Assembly (NCBI RefSeq): GCF_003573695.1
Contig: NC_039361.1
Coordinates: 43,175,673 to 43,239,672 of the forward strand
Origin: Papaver somniferum
Lineage: Eukaryota; Streptophyta; Magnoliopsida; Ranunculales; Papaveraceae
Direction: 5' to 3'
DNA length: 64,000 bases
Shown in pieces: positions 45,809-57,222 of this stretch. The translations under genes were made by a program, and so were the position numbers. Under the pieces are notes generated by a model. The model did not search any database and had not been told where the DNA came from. It worked only from the letters and a program-made list of their open reading frames with translations. Within the stretch, counting starts at the first letter, position 1, and each line of letters opens with the position of its first letter.

Positions 45809-48208
45809 ATGGGTATACAAGGAACCAAGACACAAGATGCCTATGGGAAGAGCAACACCTTGCGCCAGCTTAATAGCAAATTTAACCATCTTCTGCCTTA
45901 TTTCCTTCTTGCCGGAGCCATCATCAAAAACATCTCTAGACATCCACAAAGATAAAAACGCAACAAAACTGAGCGTGTTGTTCAACACCTGACCCGGTTT
46001 CGGTTTCGTAGGGAACCATTCGTATACCCACCAAGTATAAAAGCATTTTCCCTCAGTCTCTTTCCGATTATATCCTCCATCCTTCTTAACCAGAGTGGTG
46101 TGTATTAATTGTTCTTAGTTGGACAAGCTAAAGTCAAGATTTCCCACAACTGGAAGACTCAGCGGAACAGCTACACTCTCCAGAGTAATAGTCATCACGC
46201 CCCATCTACATATGGCCATATGAGTGGACATACACCATATAGAGATGAAAGTAATAAAACCTGCCGCATCTTTCCTAATACGAAGTGTTGCAGACGCCAT
46301 AACAACATTCACGATTCGTTCCTTAGCCAGATTGTCCCTGACATGGTTATTACTAATCATGTACCTCATCCATCCTTCATAAGAGCGCAGTGGGTTATGA
46401 AAAATCCTGAAGTCAATGGGAGAAGCCGGATACTCTTTCCTCTGGAGGCAAAACCGTATCACACGCTCTGGAGAAATCGATTGAACAACTCCTTCATTAT
46501 CTAAATTAGTAAGAAGGGTTATTACATGGCCAGGATGTGTCCTTGCAACTGTGTAAGACCTCGTGAAGAGTTCATCATCTACATTCGTCCTATCTTTGGA
46601 ATTGTTAACACTTCCCAGTGGGGTAAGAAAAACATCTCCAGGTGACATCTTATCCAAACAAGAATTCCTTATGTTACTGTTCACTTTTAGAGTAACTGCA
46701 ATGAGCAAGACGGGAAAAGAGTCATTATTTCTTCCTTAAAAAAAAAAGAGACCCATACGGGAAAAGAGGTTCATATTTTCCCGATTGCAGAATATTTTTA
46801 CGGTCAGGAAATTTCATATTTTCCCAACCGTATGCAGTTCAGAAATTAATATTAAATCCCTAATTTAATCAAAATAGCATATTCATGCAATCAAAACAAA
46901 TAAAAAAGACTGGGTTTTTCGGTTATTACCTAACTGAAGTCATTACTGGCTGAGAATTGACGATTGATCGTCATTGAAGGAAAAAAAAAAGAGGAGGCCT
47001 GGAAAAGAGGAATAGAGGAAGAATATGAAATATATTAGTTTAGTTAATCTAATTGTTTTAGTTTTTAGTTAGGTTTAGGTTACAAATAAAGGGAAATAAG
47101 GTGGTAATAAAACTAATCAAAGGTATTTATGTATTTTTGTTAGGGACCCTTGTATAAATTTGGGACATTTGAACCCATCGGAGCCCCCAAATCCTTAGTT
47201 AAAAAGGCTTCAAAGTAAAATGAAACTGATTCCACTCTGCATAAAGTTTAAAAAAAAAAAGAAGAAAAAACAACAATTTTTCATTTGGACGAAAATTCTG
47301 GAGTTTATAAGACTATAACATCTTGGAACTTAATAATACTTTGTAAAATAAGTACGATTACAAGGTACAATCTAAATTGTATAAGGATTTTGTAGCATGA
47401 GTTACTCCATCTTCACCCCCACCCTCACCCCACCTCCTGTCCTGCGATTCCAGGCACCTAGAACCCCTTATTTCATCGATCTTATCTGCTCAGATCTACT
47501 TCATTTTGGGCTAGATCAAAATAGTACCCAGTTTCTTATTTGCTTATGTTATTTTATTTTATAGTTTAGTTAGGTTTTCCTAATAGGTTTTAGGGTTAGA
47601 TCCATTAATAACCTTCTCTTTCCGACAGTAAGTTATCTACACATTTATAGTGTTGTTTATGTGCTTTCATACCACCTTTTGTTGGATTTCATGGCTGTTC
47701 TTTGTTGAGTTTATCAGTTTTCAGGTATGCGGTGAACTCCGAAAACCTGAATCCTTATCGCTCCGCTCAAGATTTGAAGAAAATTACTCCTTTAGAGCAT
47801 ATCTTTCTCATAAAGAAGAATAAAATCATCGAAAATGGTGGACGTGTGATCCAAAAACCATTTATTCTACGATTCAATCAGATCTCTTTTAGTACATGTT
47901 TTCGGTATCATCCAATATTATACCTCTTCTCTTGTTGTAATTATTGTTAATACATGTAGATGATATAGAAAGATCACATTGCTTCACTAGGTTCTAGATT
48001 TTTATAATTGTTCCTTGAGCATTTGGTTTAATATTTTGAAAAAACAAATTGCACTTGTCCTTCCAGATGTACCATACAATGTGCATTAGTCTGCAGACAT
48101 AGATTTCTGAATTAATAACAATATCAGCTAGATGCTTATCACTATCAGTGAACCAACTTGCCACTCATTCATATAAGGAATTAAAAATCTGCGTAGAAGC
48201 AGAGATAT

Positions 48209-49665
48209 TCACATCCACATGCATCCGTATTGATCTAGCATAAGCAACTCACCAAAAAGATATTTTGTTGTTTCTATGCTATTATTTGAGAAACTGCAAT
48301 CTATTTCAATATCATTCTTGTATCTTGTAGTTTCCTTTAGTATGCACAACAACCTATTTTTTTCTAAGGTCTTGGAAGAAGGCTTTCCGCGTGGATCTTT
48401 CACGATGTCCTGCAGAAATTGCTGAAGAGCTAGAAACTCCTTCTCCCAGAATTCTTTATACTTAGGGGTCATCACCGTCTTTCTTATTGGGAGAAAAAAT
48501 GGGAGGCTCTTCCTTGTTGCAAAAACACTACTATCAAAAACAGATGGTAAAAGGTCTGTTGAAGGCGTCAACGGACGGTGAAATGGAATTACCTGGTCGA
48601 AACCCATCTGACGAGAAGTTCTATCAACATTATAAAGATGCCTTGAAGAAAGATGGGACATATCCAGGTACACAACTTCTCATAAACACGATTTCTCCAA
48701 TACTCATATTCTCTCCATCAGAATGCACTGTTGTACCCGAGACGGAAGCAAAGGTGTCAGGTTAAACTATGGATGTGTAAGCCGGTGCCCAAGGACGAAA
48801 GTTAACCGCATACATGTTTTCAATAAAATCAATGAGACTTAAGCCGGGTTTTGGACGCTTCTTAATCCAACGAAGTATCCTAGATCCTCCATGTGTACTG
48901 GAAAGCGAGGCTATAGGATTAGGAGAATAATCTTTGAAATGCTCCTACAACCATGCTTGGATAAAGGCAATGTGAACATGTGATTCTACCTTCATACATC
49001 CGTTAGAAGCATACATGTCCGCTGTTAGGCAATCCANNNNNNNNNNTGGTGTGTATTAATTGTTCTTAGTTGGACAAGCTAAAGTCAAGATTTCCCACAA
49101 CTGGAAGACTCAGCGGAACAGCTACACTCTCCAGAGTAATAGTCATCACGCCCCATCTACATATGGCCATATGAGTGGACATACACCATATAGAGATGAA
49201 AGTAATAAAACCTGCCGCATCTTTCCTAATACGAAGTGTTGCAGACGCCATAACAACATTCACGATTCGTTCCTTAGCCAGATTGTCCCTGACATGGTTA
49301 TTACTAATCATGTACCTCATCCATCCTTCATAAGAGCGCAGTGGGTTATGAAAAATCCTGAAGTCAATGGGAGAAGCCGGATACTCTTTCCTCTGGAGGC
49401 AAAACCGTATCACACGCTCTGGAGAAATCGATTGAACAACTCCTTCATTATCTAAATTAGTAACAAGGGTTATTACATGGCCAGGATGTGTCCTTACAAC
49501 TGTGTAAGACCTCGTGAAGAGTTCATCATCTATATTCGTCCTATCTTTGGAATTGTTAACACTTCCCAGTGGGGTAAGAAAAACATCTCCAAGTGACATC
49601 TTATCCAAACAAGAATTCCTTATGTTACTGTTCACTTTTAGAGTAACTACAATGAGCAAGACGGG
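48209..49665 (-). pseudogene. PMD gene, array copy 2
   Basis: Same exon order and the same stop codons as copy 1. The gap at 49037-49046 removes roughly 200 bases of the middle exon. The exon 2 part (49066-49659) and the C-terminal part (48209-48673) differ from other copies by a handful of substitutions (for example KMSLGDVFL for KMSPGDVFL). No first exon precedes it. Confidence 0.8.
49037..49046. other. Assembly gap (10 N)
   Basis: Ten N inside the middle exon of PMD copy 2. Compared with copy 3 about 200 bases are missing. Confidence 0.99.
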
Positions 49666-51161
49666 AAAAGAGTCATTATTTCTTCCTTAAAAAAAAAAGA
49701 GACCCATACGGGAAAAGAGGTTCATATTTTCCCGATTGCAGAATATTTTTACGGTCAGGAAATTTCATATTTTCCTAACCGTATGCAGTTCATAAATTAA
49801 TATTAAATCCCTAATTTAATCAAAATAGCATATTCATGCAATCAAAACAAATAAAAAAGACTGGGTTTTTCGGTTATTACCTAACTGAAGTCATTACTGG
49901 CTGAGAATTGACGATTGATCGTTATTGAAGGAAAAAAAAAAAGAGGAGGCCTGGAAAAGAGGAATAGAGGAAGAATATGAAATATATTAGTTTAGTTAAT
50001 CTAATTGTTTTAGTTTTTAGTTAGGTTTAGGTTACAAATAAAGGGAAATAAGGTGGTAATAAAACTAATCAAAGGTATTTATGTATTTTTGTTAGGGACC
50101 CTTGTATAAATTTGGGACATTTGAACCCATCGGAGCCCCCAAATCCTTAGTTAAAAAGGCTTCAAAGTAAAATGAAACTGATTCCACTCGGCATAAAGTT
50201 TAAAAAAAAAAAAGAAAAAAAAACAACAATTTTTCATTTGGACGAAAATTCTGGAGTTTATAAGACTATAACATCTTGGAACTTAATAATACTTTGTAAA
50301 ATAAGTACGATTACAAGGTACAATCTAAATTGTATAAGGATTTTGTAGCATGAGTTACTCCATCTTCACCCCCACCCTCACCCCACCTCCTCTCCTGCGA
50401 TTCCAGGCACCTAGAACCCCTTATTTCATCGATCTTCTCTGCTCAGATCTACTTCATTTTAGGATAGATCAAAATAGTACCCAGTTTCTTATTTGCTTAT
50501 GTTATTTTATTTTATAGTTTAGTTAGGTTTTCCTAATAGGTTTTAGGGTTAGATCCATTAATAACCTTCTCTTTCCGACAGTAAGTTATCTACACATTTA
50601 TAGTGTTGTTTATGTGCTTTCATACCACCTTTTGTTGGATTTCATGGCTGTTCTTTGTTGAGTTTATCAGTTTTCAGGTATGCGGTGAACTCCGAAAACC
50701 TGAATCCTTATCGCTCCGCTCAAGATTTGAAGAAAATTACTCCTTTAGAGCATATCTTTCTCATAAAGAAGAATAAAATCATCGAAAATGGTGGACGTGT
50801 GATCCAAAAACCATTTATTCTACGATTCAATCAGATCTCTTTTAGTACATGTTTTCGGTATCATCCAATATTATACCTCTTCTCTTGTTGTAATTATTGT
50901 TAATACATGTAGATGATATAGAAAGATCACATTGCTTCACTAGGTTCTAGATTTTTATAATTGTTCCTTGAGCATTTGGTTTAATATTTTGAAAAAACAA
51001 ATTGCACTTGTCCTTCCAGATGTACCATACAATGTGCATTAGTCTGCAGACATAGATTTCTGAATTAATAACAATATCAGCTAGATGCTTATCACTATCA
51101 GTGAACCAACTTGCCACTCATTCATATAAGGAATTAAAAATCTGCGTAGAAGCAGAGATAT

Positions 51162-52810
51162 TCACATCCACATGCATCCGTATTGATCTAGCATAAGCAA
51201 CTCACCAAAAAGATATTTTGTTGTTTCTATGCTATTATTTGAGAAACTGCAATCTATTTCAATATCATTCTTGTATCTTGTAGTTTCCTTTAGTATGCAC
51301 AACAACCTATTTTTTTCTAAGGTCTTGGAAGAAGGCTTTCCGCGTGGATCTTTCACGATGTCCTGCAGAAATTGCTGAAGAGCTAGAAACTCCTTCTCCC
51401 AGAATTCTTTATACTTAGGGGTCATCACCGTCTTTCTTATTGGGAGAAAAAATGGGAGGCTCTTCCTTGTTGCAAAAACACTACTATCAAAAACAGATGG
51501 TAAAAGGTCTGTTGAAGGCGTCAACGGACGGTGAAATGGAATTACCTGGTCGAAACCCATCTGACGAGAAGTTCTATCAACATTATAAAGATGCCTTGAA
51601 GAAAGATGGGACATATCCAGGTACACAACTTCTCATAAACACGATTTCTCCAATACTCATATTCTCTCCATCAGAATGCACTGTTGTACCCGAGACGGAA
51701 GCAAAGGTGTCAGGTTAAACTATGGATGTGTAAGCCGGTGCCCAAGGACGAAAGTTAACCGCATACATGTTTTCAATAAAATCAATGAGACTTAAGCCGG
51801 GTTTTGGACGCTTCTTAATCCAACGAAGTATCCTAGATCCTCCATGTGTACTGGAAAGCGAGGCTATAGGATTAGGAGAATAATCTTTGAAATGCTCCTA
51901 CAACCATGCTTGGATAAAGGCAATGTGAACATGTGATTCTACCTTCATACATCCGTTAGAAGCATACATGTCCGCTGTTAGGCAATCCATATGGGTATAC
52001 AAGGAACCAAGACACAAGATGCCTATGGGAAGAGCAACACCTTGCGCCAGCTTAATAGCAAATTTAACCATCTTCTGCCTTATTTCCTTCTTGCCGGAGC
52101 CATCATCAAAAACATCTCTAAACCCACCAAGTATAAAAGCATTTTTCCTCAGTCTCTTTCTGATTATATCCTCCATCCTTCTTAACCAGATTGGTGTGTA
52201 TTAATTGTTCTTAGTTGGACAAGCTAAAGTCAAGATTTCCCACAACTGGAAGACTCAGCGGAACAGCTACACTCTCCAGAGTAATAGTCATCACGCCCCA
52301 TCTACATATGGCCATATGAGTGGACATACACCATATAGAGATGAAAGTAATAAAACCTGCCGCATCTTTCCTAATACGAAGTGTTGCAGACGCCATAACA
52401 ACATTCACGATTCGTTCCTTAGCCAGATTTTCCCTGACATGGTTATTACTAATCATGTACCTCATCCATCCTTCATAAGAGCGCAGTGGGTTATGAAAAA
52501 TCCTGAAGTCAATGGGAGAAGCCGGATACTCTTTCCTCTGGAGGCAAAACCGTATCACACGCTCTGGAGAAATCGATTGAACAACTCCTTCATTATCTAA
52601 ATTAGTAAGAAGGGTTATTACATGGCCAGGATGTGTCCTTGCAACTGTGTAAGACCTCGTGAAGAGTTCATCATCTACATTCGTCCTATCTTTGGAATTG
52701 TTAACACTTCCCAGTGGGGTAAGAAAAACATCTCCAGGTGACATCTTATCCAAACAAGAATTCCTTATGTTACTGTTCACTTTTAGAGTAACTGCAATGA
52801 GCAAGACGGG
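51162..52810 (-). pseudogene. PMD gene, array copy 3 (ungapped reference unit)
   Basis: The only unit without N. Exon 2 starts near 52,795 and reads to the shared stop after LSN. The middle part (51898-52176) has lost 89 bases relative to copy 1, joining GGF directly to RDVFDDGSGKKE. The stop after QAWL, the stop after TSIV and the C-terminal part (51162-51626) are as in the other copies. Its protein would be truncated whatever the splicing, unless the stops fall in introns. Confidence 0.82.
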
Positions 52811-53518
52811 AAAAGAGTCATTATTTCTTCCTTAAAAAAAAAAGAGACCCATACGGGAAAAGAGGTTCATATTTTCCCGATTGCAGAATATTTTTACGGT
52901 CAGGAAATTTCATATTTTCCCAACCGTATGCAGTTCAGAAATTAATATTAAATCCCTAATTTAATCAAAATAGCATATTCATGCAATCAAAACAAATAAA
53001 AAAGACTGGGTTTTTCGGTTATTACCTAACTGAAGTCATTACTGGCTGAGAATTGACGATTGATCGTCATTGAAGGAAAAAAAAAAGAGGAGGCCTGGAA
53101 AAGAGGAATAGAGGAAGAATATGAAATATATTAGTTTAGTTAATCTAATTGTTTTAGTTTTTAGTTAGGTTTAGGTTACAAATAAAGGGAAATAAGGTGG
53201 TAATAAAACTAATCAAAGGTATTTATGTATTTTTGTTAGGGACCCTTGTATAAATTTGGGACATTTGAACCCATCGGAGCCCCCAAATCCTTAGTTAAAA
53301 AGGCTTCAAAGTAAAATGAAACTGATTCCACTCTGCATAAAGTTTAAAAAAAAAAAAAAAACAACAACAATTTTTCATTTGGACGAAAATTCTGGAGTTT
53401 ATAAGACTATAACATCTTGGAACTTAATAATACTTTGTAAAATAAGTACGATTACAAGGTACAATCTAAATTGTATAAGGATTTTGTAGCATGAGTTACT
53501 CCATCTTCACCCCCACCC

Positions 53519-53528
53519 NNNNNNNNNN
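53519..53528. other. Assembly gap (10 N)
   Basis: Ten N. The piece to its right (53529-53866) is a stray middle-exon segment of a PMD unit. Confidence 0.99.
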
Positions 53529-53866
53529 AAAGGCAATGTGAACATGTGATTCTACCTTCATACATCCGTTAGAAGCATACATGTCCGCTGTTAGGCAATC
53601 CATATGGGTATACAAGGAACCAAGACACAAGATGCCTATGGGAAGAGCAACACCTTGCGCCAGCTTAATAGCAAATTTAACCATCTTCTGCCTTATTTCC
53701 TTCTTGCCGGAGCCATCATCAAAAACATCTCTAAACCCACCAAGTATAAAAGCATTTTTCCTCAGTCTCTTTCTGATTATATCCTCCATCCTTCTTAACC
53801 AGATTGGTGTGTATTAATTGTTCTTAGTTGGACAAGCTAAAGTCAAGATTTCCCACAACTGGAAGA
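53529..53866 (-). pseudogene. Gap-bounded fragment of another PMD unit
   Basis: This 338-base island matches the middle of the unit (for example 51920-52255) and sits between two N runs, out of order relative to its neighbours. After the second gap the sequence restarts at a point already read at 53,365. It therefore represents part of at least one additional, unassembled unit. Confidence 0.8.
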
Positions 53867-53876
53867 NNNNNNNNNN
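53867..53876. other. Assembly gap (10 N)
   Basis: Ten N. Sequence to the right repeats 53,365-53,518. Confidence 0.99.
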
Positions 53877-54815
53877 AACAACAATTTTTCATTTGGACGA
53901 AAATTCTGGAGTTTATAAGACTATAACATCTTGGAACTTAATAATACTTTGTAAAATAAGTACGATTACAAGGTACAATCTAAATTGTATAAGGATTTTG
54001 TAGCATGAGTTACTCCATCTTCACCCCCACCCCCACCCCACCTCCTCTCCTGCGATTCCAGGCACCTAGAACCCCTTATTTCATCGATCTTATCTGCTCA
54101 GATCTACTTCATTTTAGGCTAGATCAAAATAGTACCCAGTTTCTTATTTGCTTATGTTATTTTATTTTATAGTTTAGTTAGGTTTTCCTAATAGGTTTTA
54201 GGGTTAGATCCATTAATAACTTTCTCTTTCCGACAGTAAGTTATCTACACATTTATAGTGTTGTTTATGTGCTTTCATACCACCTTTTGTTGGATTTCAT
54301 GGCTGTTCTTTGTTGAGTTTATCAGTTTTCAGGTATGCGGTGAACTCCGAAAACCTGAATCCTTATCGCTCCGCTCAAGATTTGAAGAAAATTACTCCTT
54401 TAGAGCATATCTTTCTCATAAAGAAGAATAAAATCATCGAAAATGGTGGACGTGTGATCCAAAAACCATTTATTCTACGATTCAATCAGATCTCTTTTAG
54501 TACATGTTTTCGGTATCATCCAATATTATACCTCTTCTCTTGTTGTAATTATTGTTAATACATGTAGATGATATAGAAAGATCACATTGCTGCACTAGGT
54601 TCTAGATTTTTATAATTGTTCCTTGAGCATTTGGTTTAATATTTTGAAAAAAAAAATTGCACTTGTCCTTCCAGATGTACCATACAATTGCATTAGTCTG
54701 CAGACATAACTTTCTGAATTAATAACATTATCAGCTAGATGCTTATCACTATCAGTGAACCAACTTGCCACTCATTCATATAAGGAATTAAAAATCTGCG
54801 TAGAAGCAGAGATAT

Positions 54816-56769
54816 TCACATCCACATGCATCTGTATTGATCTAGCATAAGCAACTCACCAAAAAGATATTTTGTTGTTTCTATGCTATTATTTGAGAAA
54901 CTGCAATCTATTTCAATATCATTCTTGTATCTTGTAGTTTCCTTTAGTATGCACAACAACCTATGTTTTTCTAAGGTCTTGGAAGAAGGCTTTCCGCGTG
55001 GATCTTTCACGATGTTCTGCAGAAATTGCTGAAGAGCTAGAAACTCCTTCTCCCAGAATTCTTTATACTTAGGGGTCATCACCGACTTTCTTATTGGGAG
55101 AAAAAATGGGAGGCTCTTCCTTGTTGCAAAAACACTACTATCAAAAACAGATGGTAAAAGGTCTGTTGAAGGCGTCAACGGACGGTGAAATGGAATTACC
55201 TGGTCGAAACCCATCTGACGAGAAGTTCTATCAACATTATAAAGATGCCTTGAAGAAAGATGGGACATATCCAGGTACACAACTTCTCATAAACACGATT
55301 TCTCCAATACTCATATTCTCTCCATCAGAATGCACTGTTGTACCCGAGACGGAAGCAAAGGTGTCAGGTTAAACTATGGATGTGTAAGCCGGTGCCCAAG
55401 GACGAAAGTTAACCGCATACATGTTTTCAATAAAATCAATGAGACTTAAGCCGGGTTTTGGACGCTTCTTAATCCAACGAAGTATCCTAGATCCTCCATG
55501 TGTACTGGAAAGCGAGGCTATAGGATTAGGAGAATAATCTTTGAAATGCTCCTACAACCATGCTTGGAGAAAGGCAATGTGAACATGTGATTCTACCTTC
55601 ATACATCCGTTAGAAGCATACATGTCCGCTGTTAGGCAATCCATATGGGTATACAAGGAACCAAGACACAAGATGCCTATGGGAAGAGCAACACCTTGCG
55701 CCAGCTTAATAGCAAATTTAACCATCTTCTGCCTTATTTCCTTCTTGCCGGAGCCATCATCAAAAACATCTCTAAACCCACCAAGTATAAAAGCATTTTT
55801 CCTCAGTCTCTTTCTGATTATATCCTCCATCCTTCTTAACCAGATTGGTGTGTATTAATTGTTCTTAGTTGGACAAGCTAAAGTCAAGATTTCCCACAAC
55901 TGGAAGATTCAGCGGAACAGCTACACTCTCCAGAGTAATAGTCATCACGCCCCATCTACATATGGCCATATGAGTGGACATACACCATATAGAGATGAAA
56001 GTAATAAAACCTGCCGCATCTTTCCTAATACGAAGTGTTGCAGACGCCATAACAACATTCACGATTCGTTCCTTAGCCAGATTGTCCCTGACATGGTTAT
56101 TACTAAACATGTACCTCATCCATCCTTCATTATCTAAATTAGTAAGAAGGGTTATTACATGGCCAGGATGTGTCCTTACAACTGTGTAAGACCTCGTGAA
56201 GAGTTCATCATCTACATTCGTCCTATCTTTGGAATTGTTAACACTTCCCAGTGGGGTAAGAAAAACATCTCCAGGTGACATCTTATCCAAACAAGAATTC
56301 CTTATATTACTGTTCACTTTTAGAGTAACTACAATGAGCAAGACGGGAAAAGAGTCATTACTTCTTACTTAAAAAAAAAAAGAGACCCATACATGCCATT
56401 TCTTATCAAAATTGGACATGGCCACTAGTGGTTTGAATCTACAGGAAGTAACATGGAGTCTGTATACCAAAATAAAAAAATTGGGAAAATTTTGTGGCCG
56501 CAGGACATGACACCCACTGCCAAGATGAATGGGGACTTGCGCCCACTCAAATATATAAAAAAAAAAAAAGAAATGCCGCGGGAATAAACTAGGTTTCTAA
56601 AAGAAGAAAAAAAAAAGAGGGGGAAGAAGCAGTAGAAACACTTACCTCGAATCCTCCTGCTATCCTCACTATGATTCTGTTGATCACCTCTACCGATGCT
56701 ATTAAACTTCGCTCTAACACTACCAGCAAAAGAGGATTCGCTCGGTATCAAATAGGGTTTCAAAACCAT
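54816..56769 (-). pseudogene. PMD gene, array copy 4, with the only first coding exon
   Basis: Exon 1 is 56646-56769, starting MVLKPYLIPSESSFAGSVRA and ending at a GT donor (RRIR plus one base). It joins in phase to the acceptor at 56328/56329 (V, TLKVNSNIRNSCLDKMSPGD), so this unit preserves the original gene start. An upstream non-coding exon ending at the donor near 56,831 is likely. Within exon 2 a 117-base in-frame deletion joins LDNEG to WMRYM, removing 39 residues between two 'tccttcat' repeats. Stops shared with the other copies follow. The C-terminal piece is 54816-55280. Family: plant mobile domain (MAIN-like). I take the locus as a pseudogene, though transcription is likely. Confidence 0.8.
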
Positions 56770-57222
56770 GGGAGCAACACACACAACTGGAGTCCATACA
56801 AAATAAAGGAAGGGAGCGAAGGTGCTTACCTTGCTGCTAATGGCGGAAAGCTCGTGGTGGAACTGCTGATGGCAACGACAAGGGAACACCAACTGCTATG
56901 GAAGAGGAGCGAGCAAATAATAAAAGAAAATGGGAGTTAGCACCCTTTTATACACACGGAACTTTGGGAGTTCGAGCGGAAAAAGAAATTCATCTTGGAT
57001 TCACGCACGGACGAGGGCAGCTGGGCCCGCTGAGCCAACTCTCACGGACGAACTAGCCGCGCTACCAAGTCTGCTAGCCGCACAGTCCCATGCTCGAAGA
57101 ACAATTTTTCCTCCCCTGGTAATTTTCATCTCCTTGATCATATTAATTTCTTTCTCTGTCTATCACCATCTATTGCTTACCCCGCAACAATGTCACTGTT
57201 ACGTACTAAGTAGGGGACTTAA
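56393..57222. other. Upstream region of the PMD gene
   Basis: Unique sequence right of the array: intron 1 (56,393-56,645), the first coding exon, then probable leader and promoter. On the minus strand a donor at about 56,831 suggests a leader exon spanning about 56,831-56,900. From 56,940 to 57,222 I recognise nothing. Confidence 0.5.

Larger units (their letters stand above)
44460..46714 (-). pseudogene. PMD (plant mobile domain) gene, array copy 1
   Basis: Read from right to left, exon 2 begins after an acceptor at about 46,695 (TLKVNSNIRNSCLDKMSPGD). It encodes the N-terminal PMD part (WMRYMISNNHVRDNLAKERI, then MSTHMAICRWGVMTITLESV) and hits a TAA after LSN near 46,113. The frame continues past it (VYEWFPTKPKPGQVLNNTLS, SLWMSRDVFDDGSGKKEIRQ, LPIGILCLGSLYTH). 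Further in-frame stops lie near 45,196 (after AFIQAWL) and after AYTSIV. The C-terminal PMD part (YNVDRTSRQMGFDQVIPFHR) ends near 44,460. PMD proteins include MAIN/MAIL factors of meristem and genome maintenance and transposon-derived relatives. Two assembly gaps interrupt this copy. The piece right of the second gap keeps an 89-base segment missing from other copies. Confidence 0.8.
43013..56392 (-). repeat. Tandem array of about 3.15-kb units carrying PMD gene exons
   Basis: At least four units repeat head to tail with high identity: about 43013-46758, 46759-49709, 49710-52854 and 52855-56392. The third has no gap and measures 3,145 bases. Junctions read 'gagacccatac' then 'gggaaaagaggttcat'. 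At the right end of the array 'gagacccatac' instead runs into unique intron sequence; at the left end unique sequence runs into 'ggaggttcat'. All five assembly gaps fall inside. Pieces next to gaps (45429-45798 and 53529-53866) duplicate parts of the unit, so further copies are probably collapsed or missing. Confidence 0.93.

Noticed and set aside
43953..54558. An identical 82-residue frame (MLSLSVFRYAVNSENLNPYR) in every array unit on the plus strand
   Set aside because: It is kept because the whole 3.15-kb DNA unit is near identical, not because of protein selection. It has no recognisable domain and lies past the 3' end of the PMD exons.
44738..55372. A 92-residue plus-strand frame (MGEKMGGSSLLQKHYYQKQM) in all units
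   Set aside because: It is antisense to the PMD C-terminal exon, whose protein similarity is clear. It is an antisense shadow.
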